A DNA stretch of 64,000 nt, from the NCBI GenBank assembly GCA_965223045.1, contig CBDCVN010000013.1, forward strand, positions 1,178,001 through 1,242,000, read 5' to 3'. The notes beneath the pieces are model-generated. The model was not told the origin of the DNA and did no database searches. It saw only the letters and a program-made list of their open reading frames with translations. The translations under genes and the position numbers were made by a program. The stretch is from CBDCVN01 sp965223045. Lineage in GTDB: Bacteria; Deinococcota; Deinococci; Deinococcales; Trueperaceae. Below, one piece after another: positions 32,129 through 41,533 of the stretch (positions within the stretch are counted from its first letter, which is position 1; every line of letters starts with the position of its first letter).

Positions 32129-33820
32129 ATGAATGGTGCAGAAATTATTATGAAAGCGCTCGAGCGCGAAGGAGTAGAAATAGTTTTCGGCCATCCCGGC
32201 GGTGCTATTATGCCCACCTACGATGCTATTTATGACTCTAAAATAAAACATGTCTTAGTTAGACATGAACAAGGTGGAGCACACATGGCTGATGCCTATT
32301 CCCGTGCTAGCGGGAAGGTGGGAGTGTGTTTTGCTACTAGTGGCCCTGGAGCAACTAATCTAGTTACTGGCTTAGCAACTGCCATGATGGATTCTTCGTC
32401 AATTGTAGCTATTACTGGTAATGTTGCCCAGCAACTTATTGGCACTGATGGTTTTCAGGAAGCTGATGTTTATGGTATTACCTTGCCAGTAACCAAACAT
32501 AATTATTTAGTAAAAGATGTAAATATGCTTCACAAAGTGATTCATGAGGCTTTTCACATTGCTGCTACAGGCCGCCGAGGGCCAGTACTTATTGACGTTC
32601 CTAAAGATGTACAAAATGCTGAATTTACTGCTGACTTTGATGATATAGAGATTGACTTGCCTGGTTACAAACCAGTTTACACTGGTCATGGTGGACAAAT
32701 TAAAAGAGCTGTTGAGGCCATTCGCAAAGCAAAACGACCTATAATGATGGTGGGAGGAGGTGCTCAAGGTGCTGCCCAGCAAGTAATAGATTTTGCTAGT
32801 AAAACCCACATGCCAGTAATAACTACTTTGATGGGTATTGGTGCTTTCCCTTCAGGAGATGATTTAGCATTGGGTATGCCCGGTATGCATGGTACTGTTA
32901 CCGCTAATCGCTCTATTACCCATTGTGATTTGATTCTAGGGGCAGGCATAAGATTTGATGATAGGGTCACAGGAAAAATTAGCCGCTTTGCTCCTAAAGC
33001 TACCATTGTTCATGCCGACATTGACCCTGCCGAAATTTCCAAACTTGTTCATGCCCACATTCCTGTAGTAGGTGATCTACAAGATATTATCCCACGCTTG
33101 AACGAAGAATTAGATAGATTAGATATAGATGATTGGTGGCAACAGCTTAATGAATGGAGAAATCGTTACCCTGAACGCTACAAGAAGGATAAGCCTTTAG
33201 TTTCACAAGAAGTTTTAGAAATGTTCCGTAATGCTACTGGTGGTGATTGTATAGTAACTACTGAGGTAGGACAACATCAAATGTATGCAGCAAGGCTTTT
33301 CCCTACTAGCAAGCCACGAACTTGGATTACTTCGGGTGGTTTAGGTACTATGGGTTTTGGTTTACCTGCAGCAGTTGGGGCTGCTTTTGCTCATCCTGGT
33401 AAGCAAGTAGTTTGTATAGCAGGTGATGGTAGTGTGCAAATGAATATACAAGAGCTTGCCACTATTTATAAACACCAATTACCTATTATCATAGCTATTG
33501 CTAATAATGGTGTTTTGGGTATGGTACGACAGTGGCAAGAAATGTTTTTTGCAGAGCGTTACAGCGAAGTTTACTTAGCAGATTCTAACCCCGACTTTGC
33601 CAAATTGGCGGAGGCCTATGGCATTGATGGCTATAATATTTTTGATCGTGATGAGGCTGCTAAACTTATCCCTGAAGTAATTGCCAAAGGTAAACCTGCA
33701 GTCATGAACTTCTTAATTTATGAAGCAGAAAAGGTTTTCCCAATGATTCCTGCTGGTGCTGGTGTGGATGAAATGATTATAGGTGATCAAGAACCTGAAG
33801 AAGATTTGGTGTCAGCATGA
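32129..33820 (+). CDS. ilvB: Acetolactate synthase large subunit
   Basis: IlvB is the ThDP-dependent catalytic subunit for the first common step of valine, leucine and isoleucine synthesis (2 pyruvate to acetolactate). The 563-aa product has the N-terminal Pyr domain with the catalytic Glu ('VRHEQGGAHMADAYSRASGK'), a central domain ('GAGIRFDDRVTGKISRFAPK') and the ThDP-binding GDG...NN motif ('IAGDGSVQMNIQELATI', 'IAIANNGVLGMVRQW'). Full length. ATG 32129 follows GGCGAGG. It is controlled by the attenuator upstream and overlaps ilvN by 4 nt. Confidence 0.95.
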   Translation: MNGAEIIMKALEREGVEIVFGHPGGAIMPTYDAIYDSKIKHVLVRHEQGGAHMADAYSRASGKVGVCFATSGPGATNLVTGLATAMMDSSSIVAITGNVAQQLIGTDGFQEADVYGITLPVTKHNYLVKDVNMLHKVIHEAFHIAATGRRGPVLIDVPKDVQNAEFTADFDDIEIDLPGYKPVYTGHGGQIKRAVEAIRKAKRPIMMVGGGAQGAAQQVIDFASKTHMPVITTLMGIGAFPSGDDLALGMPGMHGTVTANRSITHCDLILGAGIRFDDRVTGKISRFAPKATIVHADIDPAEISKLVHAHIPVVGDLQDIIPRLNEELDRLDIDDWWQQLNEWRNRYPERYKKDKPLVSQEVLEMFRNATGGDCIVTTEVGQHQMYAARLFPTSKPRTWITSGGLGTMGFGLPAAVGAAFAHPGKQVVCIAGDGSVQMNIQELATIYKHQLPIIIAIANNGVLGMVRQWQEMFFAERYSEVYLADSNPDFAKLAEAYGIDGYNIFDRDEAAKLIPEVIAKGKPAVMNFLIYEAEKVFPMIPAGAGVDEMIIGDQEPEEDLVSA

Positions 33821-34359
33821 GTACTCGCAGACATATAATGAGTGTAACTGTACGCAACAAGCCGGGGGTCTTGATGCGTTTAGCGGGGCTTTTTGCTAGA
33901 CGTGGTTTTAACATAGATTCGCTAGCAGTTGCTAGAACAGAAAAAGAAGGTACATCACGCACTACTTTTGTTGTTACTGGTGAAGACAACACCATAGAGC
34001 AAGTAAAAAAACAGCTGCAAAAACTTATAGATGTCCTAACTGTTACAGATCATACAGAATCACCTTACATAGATAGAGAACTTATGCTTATCAAGGTTGC
34101 AGTTAGTACTCCTGAAGATCGCGTAGAAATACGTCAGATTGCCCAAGATTTTCGTGCTCGTATAGTAGATGCTCACCGTGAGGCATTAATTTTTGAACTA
34201 ACTGGTGACGAGGGCAAAATGGAGGCTTTTATAGAGCAAATGAGTGGTTTTGGTATACTTGAATTAGTTCGTAGTGGCCGTGTTGCTTTAACGCGCAGTG
34301 CTGCTGATTCAAAGATAAAATCAAAATCTCAGCCAAAATCTAAAATTAAACATGCCTAG
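33817..34359 (+). CDS. ilvN: Acetolactate synthase regulatory subunit
   Basis: The 180-aa product binds valine and activates or feedback-inhibits IlvB. It has the N-terminal ACT domain ('ISVTVRNKPGVLMRLAGLFA' type, here 'MSVTVRNKPGVLMRLAGLFA', then 'RRGFNIDSLAVARTEKEGTS') and the C-terminal domain ('EALIFELTGDEGKMEAFIEQ', 'GILELVRSGRVALTR'), with a Lys/Ser-rich tail. The ATGA overlap with ilvB indicates coupling. No ilvC follows, so the pathway genes are split in this genome. Confidence 0.95.
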   Translation: MSTRRHIMSVTVRNKPGVLMRLAGLFARRGFNIDSLAVARTEKEGTSRTTFVVTGEDNTIEQVKKQLQKLIDVLTVTDHTESPYIDRELMLIKVAVSTPEDRVEIRQIAQDFRARIVDAHREALIFELTGDEGKMEAFIEQMSGFGILELVRSGRVALTRSAADSKIKSKSQPKSKIKHA

Positions 34360-34423
34360 TTATAAAGAGGGGGCAGCACCAATATTTATATCAAAATATC
34401 TTATAATGTAACACTCAAGGTGC

Positions 34424-34491
34424 TTGACATTTAGACCTCTATGCCATAATAATTGTTACTGAATTTAGCACTACTATAAAGAGAGTGCTAA
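34424..34491 (+). promoter_or_regulatory. groESL promoter with CIRCE element
   Basis: A TTGACA (34424-34429) followed by a CATAAT-like -10 (34445-34450) lies before a near-perfect CIRCE. Its arms are TTAGCACTA (34465-34473) and GAGTGCTAA (34483-34491) with the canonical 9-bp spacer; one base of 18 deviates (A for C in the left arm). CIRCE is the HrcA operator, so groESL is heat-inducible through HrcA in this organism. No hrcA is in the window. Confidence 0.92.
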
Positions 34492-34525
34492 AAATGCGAA
34501 GTATTCCTACAATATGGAGGACCTT

Positions 34526-34813
34526 ATGGAACTAAAACCCTTAGGCGACAAGGTTGTTGTTGAAGTTATTGATGAGCCAATGACAACCTCGAGCGGCATA
34601 GTGCTGCCCGATACTGCTAAAGAGAAAAGCCAACGTGGCAAAGTGCTGGCAGTAGGCAGTGGTAAAACCTTAGATAATGGCCAAAAAGTACCATTGGAAG
34701 TAAAAGTTGGTGATACAGTAGTTTTTGCTAAATATGGTGGTACAGAACTCAATATTGATGGTAAAGATCTAATGGTTTTAAGTGAGCGTGATATTCACGC
34801 TATTGTCGCTTAA
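34526..34813 (+). CDS. groES: Co-chaperonin GroES
   Basis: The 95-aa product caps the GroEL ring. Family blocks are 'LKPLGDKVVVEVIDEPMTTS' and 'VGDTVVFAKYGGTELNIDGK'; the mobile loop includes 'SSGIVLPDTAKEK'. ATG 34526 follows TGGAGGACC at good spacing; the ATG at 34514 overlaps that ribosome site and is unlikely. GroEL follows after 15 bp. Confidence 0.96.
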   Translation: MELKPLGDKVVVEVIDEPMTTSSGIVLPDTAKEKSQRGKVLAVGSGKTLDNGQKVPLEVKVGDTVVFAKYGGTELNIDGKDLMVLSERDIHAIVA

Positions 34814-34828
34814 CTTAAGGAGAAAATT

Positions 34829-36496
34829 ATGGCAAAAGATTTAGTTTTTAAAGAAGATGCTCGTCGTAGCTTAGAACGTGGCGCAAATGCTGTTGCCAAC
34901 GCTGTAAAGGTGACCCTTGGTCCTAAAGGACGCAATGTTGTTTTAGAGAAAAAGTTTGGTAGTCCTACTATTACAAAAGATGGTGTTACTGTAGCAAAAG
35001 ACATAGAGCTTGGCAATAACCTAGAAAATGTTGGGGCTAAACTTCTAATTGAAATTGCTAGTAAAACCAATGATATTACTGGTGACGGTACTACCACAGC
35101 TACAGTACTTGGGCAAAGTATAATTCGTGAAGGTCTTCGTAACGTGGCTGCAGGCGCTAACCCTCTTGCTTTAAAGCGTGGTATTGATAAGGCTGTAGAA
35201 GCTGCAGTGGCAGAAGTTCACAAGATGTCTCAATCTGTTGAGAGCAGTGAAGATGTAGCCAAGGTAGCCTCAATTTCTGCAAATGATAAAGAAATAGGCA
35301 AGCTTATTGCTGACGCTATGGATAAGGTAGGACGTGATGGTGTAATTACTGTTGAAGAGTCCAAAACATTGCAGACGGACCTTGATGTAGTTGAAGGTAT
35401 GCAGTTTGATAAAGGTTATTTAAGTCCTTATTTTGTAACTGATAGTGACTCTATGGAAGCAGTTTTAGAAGATGTTTACCTACTTATTAATGAGAAAAAA
35501 GTTTCTGCTCTTAAAGATTTGTTGCCAGTTTTAGAGCAAGTGGCACAAACAAGTAAGCCTCTTCTTATTCTTGCTGAGGATGTAGAGGGTGAAGCACTTG
35601 CTACACTTGTTGTTAACAAATTACGTGGCACTTTAAATATAGCTGCTGTTAAAGCCCCCGGCTTTGGTGACCGCCGCAAAGAAATGCTTAAGGATATAGC
35701 AGCTTTAACTGGGGGTGAAGTAATTAGTGAAGAAATGGGCCATAAGCTCGAGAACACCACTATGCAAATGTTAGGCCAAGCCAAGCGTGTACGCATTTCT
35801 AAGGAAGAAACTACTATAATTGAAGGCCAAGGCAACAAAGAAGCTATTGAAGCTCGTATTAAAGGCATACGTGCTGAAATAGATAATACGGATAGTGACT
35901 ATGCTCGAGAAAAATTGCAAGAGCGTCTTGCTAAGCTTGCTGGTGGTGTAGCAGTTATTCGTGTAGGTGCTGCTACCGAGACAGAACTTAAAGAGAAAAA
36001 GCACCGCTTTGAAGATGCTCTATCAACTGCTCGTTCGGCTGTAGAAGAAGGCATCGTAGCTGGTGGTGGTGTTACACTTCTTCATGCTATAAATGCTGTT
36101 AAGACTACTGCTGATGGTTTAGAAGGTGATGAGCGTACAGGAGCACTTATTCTTATGCGTGCGCTTGAGGAACCATCCCGTCAGATTGCTATTAACGCTG
36201 GTGCTGAAGGCAGTGTAATTGTTAATGCCATCAAAGAAAAGAGTGATGGTCGCTATGGTTACAATGCAGACACCGATGAGTTTGTAAATGACTTAATTGA
36301 TGCTGGTATAGTTGACCCTGCTAAAGTTACTCGCACTGCTTTGCAAAATGCTGCTTCAATTGGCAGTTTAATGTTAACTACAGAAGCAGTTATTGCTGAA
36401 CACCCTGAAGAAGAAAAAGCTGCTGCTGGTGCTCCCGGAGGCATGCCCGGTGGAGACATGGGTGGTATGGGTGGCATGGGTGGTATGGACTTCTAA
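34829..36496 (+). CDS. groEL: Chaperonin GroEL
   Basis: The 555-aa product forms the folding chamber. It has 'VTLGPKGRNVVLEKKFGSPT', the ATP-binding 'GDGTTTATVLGQSIIREGL' and the flexible Gly/Met-rich tail (GGMPGGDMGGMGGMGGMDF). TAAGGAGA precedes the ATG. Full length, with no missing residue that I noticed. Regulated with groES by CIRCE. Confidence 0.97.
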   Translation: MAKDLVFKEDARRSLERGANAVANAVKVTLGPKGRNVVLEKKFGSPTITKDGVTVAKDIELGNNLENVGAKLLIEIASKTNDITGDGTTTATVLGQSIIREGLRNVAAGANPLALKRGIDKAVEAAVAEVHKMSQSVESSEDVAKVASISANDKEIGKLIADAMDKVGRDGVITVEESKTLQTDLDVVEGMQFDKGYLSPYFVTDSDSMEAVLEDVYLLINEKKVSALKDLLPVLEQVAQTSKPLLILAEDVEGEALATLVVNKLRGTLNIAAVKAPGFGDRRKEMLKDIAALTGGEVISEEMGHKLENTTMQMLGQAKRVRISKEETTIIEGQGNKEAIEARIKGIRAEIDNTDSDYAREKLQERLAKLAGGVAVIRVGAATETELKEKKHRFEDALSTARSAVEEGIVAGGGVTLLHAINAVKTTADGLEGDERTGALILMRALEEPSRQIAINAGAEGSVIVNAIKEKSDGRYGYNADTDEFVNDLIDAGIVDPAKVTRTALQNAASIGSLMLTTEAVIAEHPEEEKAAAGAPGGMPGGDMGGMGGMGGMDF

Positions 36497-36528
36497 AAGT
36501 CTTTGTTGTTTTAAAGAAGATTATAAAT

Positions 36529-36559
36529 AAAGAGCGGTTTAATCCGCTCTTTATTTTTT
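36529..36559 (+). terminator. groESL terminator
   Basis: Arms AAAGAGCGG (36529-36537) and CCGCTCTTT (36544-36552) form a 9-bp stem with a 6-nt loop, followed by ATTTTTTG. It is a standard intrinsic terminator, 33 bp after groEL. Confidence 0.92.
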
Positions 36560-36618
36560 GTTTTGAATTCTAACAACTTGTGCTCGTTGGCCACAGAAAA
36601 GGTTAGAGTTAGGAACTC

Positions 36619-37371
36619 ATGAGTAACCATGTCAAAATCAAAGATATTATTACAGCCCCAAATATTTGTGTCCCACATGGATTTATAGCTCGCAGAGGTG
36701 GTTTTAGTCAAGCTCCTTATGAAAGCCTTAATCTGGGCTTAAATACTGATGATGATTCAAGGGCCCTTGAAAAGAATCATAGCTTAGTGCTCGATCACTT
36801 TAATAAAAGTTTTGAGCATGCTTGTGTACTAAAACAGATTCATAGTGATAGAGTGTTAGAAGGTAAACCATCTTGGTTTAAAGAGCAAGCTGATGCCATT
36901 GTTAGCAATAAGTCAGAGCTGCTATTAGTAGTTAGTGTAGCAGATTGTTTACCTATACTTTTTCATGACCCTGTGCAGCAGGTAGTTGCTGTAGCTCATT
37001 GTGGTTGGCGTGGTACAGTAAAAAATATTGCTAGTAAGACTTTGCAAAAAATGTCATTACTCTATGCATCTAAACCTAAAAATATTCAAATAGCAATGGG
37101 TATGTGTATTAGGAAATATCAGGTTGGCCATGAGATTATAACCAGCTTTTTAAAAGCTGGTTTTCCACAAAATATATATTATAAAGTTAATGGGAAATAC
37201 TATCTTGATTTAGCAGCAGCAAATTATGCTACTCTTATTGGCTCAGGGGCCTTGGAAAAAAATATTTGGGATAGTGGCCTGTGCACTTTTAGTGATGAGC
37301 AACGTTTTTTTTCCCACCGTAGAGATAATGGGCGAACTGGCAGGCATTGGGCAGTTATTTGTTTTAGTTAG
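36619..37371 (+). CDS. pgeF: Multicopper polyphenol oxidase/purine nucleoside phosphorylase family (PgeF/YfiH)
   Basis: The 250-aa product belongs to the Cu-oxidase_4/YfiH family, whose members act as purine nucleoside phosphorylases and in editing of peptidoglycan precursors. Visible hallmarks are 'VLKQIHSDRVL', 'QADAIVSNKSELLLVVSVAD' followed by CLPILF, the 'VVAVAHCGWRGTV' box with the Cys-His metal or active-site residues, and 'CTFSDEQRFFSHRRDNGRTG' at the end. Length is typical. It stands alone after the groESL terminator. Confidence 0.9.
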   Translation: MSNHVKIKDIITAPNICVPHGFIARRGGFSQAPYESLNLGLNTDDDSRALEKNHSLVLDHFNKSFEHACVLKQIHSDRVLEGKPSWFKEQADAIVSNKSELLLVVSVADCLPILFHDPVQQVVAVAHCGWRGTVKNIASKTLQKMSLLYASKPKNIQIAMGMCIRKYQVGHEIITSFLKAGFPQNIYYKVNGKYYLDLAAANYATLIGSGALEKNIWDSGLCTFSDEQRFFSHRRDNGRTGRHWAVICFS

Positions 37372-37683
37372 GTTAAACTCTTACTTTTATAAGTTTTCTT
37401 AAGTCAGAAAAGACACGCTCTGAGGGTTTAATATCAGCATATCTTGTATAAGATGTAGTGGTGTTATTTTTTATGTTTATCGTTTGATGATTTATTGCCT
37501 AAAAGTGGAAGTGAGATTAAAAATGGTTTTTTGAGTATAAGTTAAGTGTTAAATATCAAAGAACAAGAATTTTCTGAGATTATCTATACTTTATTAACTT
37601 ATTTAATTCAATTTAAAAGAGGTACTTTGTTAAGCACTACATTGCTTAGTATTTATTAGCTTATTACTAGATTATTTATTTTT
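37372..37683 (+). other. Gene-free stretch before the GGDEF protein gene
   Basis: In these 312 bp I see no gene and no strong hairpin. The sequence is AT-rich, with a possible TTGTATAAG-like box near 37445 but no well-spaced -35. Confidence 0.4.
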
Positions 37684-38784
37684 ATGAGTGATAATAAGCA
37701 AAAAGATTTTCACAATACACAAGAAACACTTTACGCTATAAAGCGTCATGTTTACCCACTAAGCATACTCCTAGTAGCCATCTCATCTTTTTATACTGCT
37801 TTTTTGGGGGCTTCTTATATCTTTCTTTATCTTGGTGTTTTTTGTTTGCTTCTAGCACTTGTAGATGTTCTACTAAGCCCTTATAGAAATGTGGCTGAGG
37901 CATTCCATACCTTTACCTACTTCTTTTTAATTGCCATTTTTTGCACTCATTTTGGTAGAGTAATTTTTTATGCTTTAAATGAGATTCAACCAATTAGCAC
38001 ACTTATTGAAGGTTTTGTATGGGTGCCAGTTGTTTATATGGCGACTGTAGTGTTCTACCCTCAGAGGCGAGGTTTAATTTATGCTTGGGTGATCTTTTTC
38101 ACTACTTTATTAATAGGTTCTGTTCAGATTTTTCTAGCGTCACCTAATCCTTCTATTATTAGAGCATTTGGGGATTTTTATCTTGCTAGCGTGGGATTTT
38201 TGTTATTCCTTTATGTTTTCGTTTATATGCACCGAGTGTTTTATGAGGCTCGAGCCTACGCTGAGATCCAAGGAAGGCTAGCAGAAAGTGATGAATTTAC
38301 AGGACTCCCTAACAGGCGTTATCTGCAAGCATATTTACACAATCTCACACATAAAGCTAAGTGGGGTGAAGCTAAGTTTAGCTTAGCACTTTGTGCTCCT
38401 AACTACAAAACTAAACCTAAGCTTAGCTATAGTCAGGAATTTATAGATAGCTCATTAAAGACTTTAGCTGAAATTTTAAATGAGAGCTTAAACGGAGGGA
38501 CACTAGGTCGTTGGAGCGCTGAGAGTCTACTTATAATTTGGCCGGATTACAGTTTGGAACAAGCAGTCAGTGAAGGTGAGTACTTAATTAGAGCATTCCA
38601 AGAACATTCAGTAAGTAACCAAGATTCTTTAGAGGCCATTTTAGGTGTAGCATCATTTCTGCCTAATGATGATATGGTTTCGTTGATTAAACGAGCAGGA
38701 AAGGCTTTGGATAAGGCAAAAGAAAGTGGAAATAGTGGAGTAGAGACTACTCAAGGACCTTTTGGTTTGCGTGTGACAGAGTGA
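37684..38784 (+). CDS. Membrane protein with degenerate GGDEF domain
   Basis: The 366-aa product has six hydrophobic segments in residues about 20-185, then a GGDEF-like domain from about 200. The domain opens normally ('AESDEFTGLPNRRYLQAYLH'), but the signature loop reads GRWSAESLLIIW where active cyclases have R-x-GGDEF-x-x-x. The catalytic Gly-Gly-Asp/Glu is therefore lost. Spacing and flanking strands are kept, so it may bind nucleotide or act as a sensor without making c-di-GMP. One CTCGAG. No EAL domain is present. Confidence 0.8.
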   Translation: MSDNKQKDFHNTQETLYAIKRHVYPLSILLVAISSFYTAFLGASYIFLYLGVFCLLLALVDVLLSPYRNVAEAFHTFTYFFLIAIFCTHFGRVIFYALNEIQPISTLIEGFVWVPVVYMATVVFYPQRRGLIYAWVIFFTTLLIGSVQIFLASPNPSIIRAFGDFYLASVGFLLFLYVFVYMHRVFYEARAYAEIQGRLAESDEFTGLPNRRYLQAYLHNLTHKAKWGEAKFSLALCAPNYKTKPKLSYSQEFIDSSLKTLAEILNESLNGGTLGRWSAESLLIIWPDYSLEQAVSEGEYLIRAFQEHSVSNQDSLEAILGVASFLPNDDMVSLIKRAGKALDKAKESGNSGVETTQGPFGLRVTE

Positions 38785-38857
38785 GTAGTACTAGCCTGCT
38801 AATTTTAAGCCTTAAAAACTTATGGTTTTAAACTAGGTTAGCTTGGTAAACTAACTT

Positions 38858-41098
38858 GTGATGCATGTTTTAGAGGTTTTATTACCTCTTCCTTTACCTC
38901 CTTTTGATTTTTTAGCTCCTTTTGATAAAACTTTACCTAAAGTGGGTTCTCGTGTAGTAGTGCCTTGGCAACAGGGTGTGCGCCTTGGTGTGGTAAGTGC
39001 AAATAAGGTTTTACCTGCTAAGCAAACAGTGGAGCTTCGCGAGATAATAGCTGCTCTTGATGAAGAGCCTTTTATTCTAGAAAGCGCTATAAAACTCATT
39101 ACCAATTTAGCAGAGTATAGTTGTGTTCCACAAGGCTTAGTGCTTAAACAATTTTTGGCGGTAGGATTAGAAGTAAAGCTCGAGCACAAAATTAGCCCTA
39201 TTCAAGGCGTTACTGATATTGATATACCTGCTGGTAAGTGGTTACCTGCTAGCGAATGTGAACTTACTCAGCTCGATTTTTACAGGCGTCAGGGGCTCAT
39301 TGAAGAGCAGGTGAGTATTGCTCAAGAAAAGCGAAAAGTAATTGTTCCGTTAGAATTTGTAGCTGAAGCTGAAAAGACATTATCAAGTAAAAAGCATCAA
39401 AGCCAGCGCCATGCTCTAAAAGTGCTTTGGGAACTAGAAATGGTGGAAAGTGCTGCAGCTTTGGGTCGCATTGCAGGTGTGTCTGTGACAGCAGTTAGAG
39501 CCTTGGTGAAGAAGGGTTATGCAGGTTATGAATATAGAGTAGCACCAGCACCAGATTTACCCTCTTATAAGGCTAGCTCCTTGGTTGGGGTAGAAATGAA
39601 CTTACCTGACATAAAGCGCTTAAGCCTTTCAGGTGGGTTACGCGCTGAGCGCTTAGCAGCTTTAGTAACTTTGCTAAAAGAAGATATTGCCATGGGTAAG
39701 AGCATTTTAGTGCTAATACCAGAAGGTGCTTTTTTAACTGAAACTGTAGGAGCTTTGATTGAAGCTTTACCCGTTAAGGTCATAAGTAGTGATTTAAGCG
39801 ATGCCCAAAGACTTAGGGTATGGCAAGAGCTTAATGCTACACCAACAGTTTTGGTAGGGACTTATTTGGCACTAATAGCACCTTTGTATGAGCTTAGAAG
39901 AATTGTGGTGCTCGAGCATGCTAGTGATAGTTACAAACTATTTTCGGGTAGCCGTATTTTTATACCTACAGCTGCCCAGTTTCTAGCAGATATAACTGAT
40001 GCAAGCCTTATTTTAAGTGATGCTTTGGAAACCCCTGAGGTGCTCCACACTTTTACAACTAAAGACAGATTTGGCTTACCCATAAAACCACAGCGCATTC
40101 ATATTACAGATTTAAACTATAGCAATAACTGGCCACTTAGCACTGACCTTATTCGGGTGCTTAAACAAATTAGTCAAAGGGAGCGTCAAGCGATCATCCT
40201 TACTCCTAGGAGAGGTTTTTCAGCAGCATTTCACTGCACTGATTGTGGTTATTTAGCACAATGCCCTAACTGTGACTTGTCCTTACGCTATCACCGTCAG
40301 CATAAAGAGTTGCGTTGCTATCAATGTGCCCACCGTGAGGCTGTGCCAGATACCTGTCCTAATTGTAGGGGTAGTCAGTTGGGGGCTACTCGAGCTGCTG
40401 GCACAGAATGGGTTATGGAAGCCATAAAAAAACTTTTGCCAGAAACAGCTATTTTTCGCTTTGATAAAGATAAGCGGGATGACCTAGAGGAACTTTTAGA
40501 AGGTAAACCCGGTATATTGGTGGGCACTACAGCAATAATGCGACAAAAGCTTTTACCTAATGTCTCTTTGGTTGCTCATAGCCTATTAGATAGCCACTTT
40601 GATATGGGAGATTTTCGCGCAGCTGAGATGACTTATAGATTTCTTTTAAACCTAGCTGAATTTGCTACAGAAAAGCGTCCTTTAGTTCTTTTGCAAACTT
40701 TTAAGCCTAAGCATGAAGTGCTGGAGTATTTTTTGAGAGCCGATGCCCAAGGGTTTTTAGCCAATGTGCTAAAAAGGCGCGAGAAATTTGAATATTCCCC
40801 TTTTAAGGTGCTAGCTAAGATACAAGCTAGTGCTAGAAAAGAATCTGATGCTGAGAATGCGGCCAATTTTTTAGCTGGAGCTTTGCATGCTCATGGGGCA
40901 GGGGAGAGGGAAGTATTAGGCCCTGTGCCTGCTCCAGTATTTCGGGTAAGAGGTTTTTACCACTACCAGTTATTTGTACGGGCTGATGATTATGACCGTC
41001 TAAGGAAGCTCTTGGAACCAGTATTTGGCTATAGAGGTTCTGCCAAGGTTCGTGTAGATGTTGACCCTAGAGAGATGCTAGGGATTTTAGAGCTTTGA
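38858..41098 (+). CDS. priA: Primosomal protein PriA, helicase motifs lost
   Basis: PriA reloads the replisome at stalled forks. The 746-aa product has the N-terminal 3'-binding and winged-helix domains ('VLEVLLPLPLPPFDFLAPFD', 'GSRVVVPWQQGVRLGVV') and the two-zinc cysteine cluster ('CTDCGYLAQCPNCDLSLRYH', 'CYQCAH', 'CPNCRG'). Walker A is replaced ('LSLSGGLRAERLAAL' instead of GVTGSGKTE), the DEEH box reads LEHAS, and QVAGRAGR reads NLAEFATE. It thus cannot hydrolyse ATP as a helicase. The same loss is reported for Deinococcus radiodurans PriA. It is otherwise full length with several CTCGAG sites, so the loss is ancestral, not decay. Confidence 0.9.
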   Translation: MMHVLEVLLPLPLPPFDFLAPFDKTLPKVGSRVVVPWQQGVRLGVVSANKVLPAKQTVELREIIAALDEEPFILESAIKLITNLAEYSCVPQGLVLKQFLAVGLEVKLEHKISPIQGVTDIDIPAGKWLPASECELTQLDFYRRQGLIEEQVSIAQEKRKVIVPLEFVAEAEKTLSSKKHQSQRHALKVLWELEMVESAAALGRIAGVSVTAVRALVKKGYAGYEYRVAPAPDLPSYKASSLVGVEMNLPDIKRLSLSGGLRAERLAALVTLLKEDIAMGKSILVLIPEGAFLTETVGALIEALPVKVISSDLSDAQRLRVWQELNATPTVLVGTYLALIAPLYELRRIVVLEHASDSYKLFSGSRIFIPTAAQFLADITDASLILSDALETPEVLHTFTTKDRFGLPIKPQRIHITDLNYSNNWPLSTDLIRVLKQISQRERQAIILTPRRGFSAAFHCTDCGYLAQCPNCDLSLRYHRQHKELRCYQCAHREAVPDTCPNCRGSQLGATRAAGTEWVMEAIKKLLPETAIFRFDKDKRDDLEELLEGKPGILVGTTAIMRQKLLPNVSLVAHSLLDSHFDMGDFRAAEMTYRFLLNLAEFATEKRPLVLLQTFKPKHEVLEYFLRADAQGFLANVLKRREKFEYSPFKVLAKIQASARKESDAENAANFLAGALHAHGAGEREVLGPVPAPVFRVRGFYHYQLFVRADDYDRLRKLLEPVFGYRGSAKVRVDVDPREMLGILEL

Positions 41099-41109
41099 TA
41101 AAAGTAGAG

Positions 41110-41470
41110 CTATTGGAGTTGGTCGCTTTTGGTGGACACTTCAAGTATAGACTAAACTTAATATTCTGCTGATTAGCTTCAAAGGTTTCAGGGCTTTTGT
41201 AACCAATCGAGCTGTGTAAGCGAAAATGGTTGTAAGTGATGTTAAATACCAAACTTGATTAATTCTAGTGGTTTGGATTTGCTCCTTGATCAGTAGATTC
41301 TCTGTTGATTCAATCTCACGTTTAACAGCTTTTTTACGTTGGTAACTCCTACCCAACTTCGCATAGATACCTTCTTGACGCATGAGGCGTTTAACTCGCC
41401 CCAATGAGCAACGTTTTCCTCTATTCAATAACTCTACATGTACTCTGGGACTAACATAGGTTTACCTACT
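41110..41470 (-). pseudogene. Remnant of an IS3-family transposase (OrfB)
   Basis: Two fragments in different frames match opposite ends of an IS3-family OrfB. 'LGRVKRLMRQEGIYAKLGRS' (41141-41428 frame) is the N-terminal HTH_21 region. 'NHFRLHSSIGYKSPETFEAN' (41067-41252 frame) is the C-terminal end of the integrase core. Nearly all the DDE core between them is deleted. The sequence ending near TGTCCACCAAAAGCGACCAA (minus strand) may be the old element terminus. It is inactive. Confidence 0.75.
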
Positions 41471-41533
41471 TTGACCAGAGGTTGTTGTTTTTGAGAAGTT
41501 AATGTGTTTTTACTTTCTCTTTATTTCTAAAAT

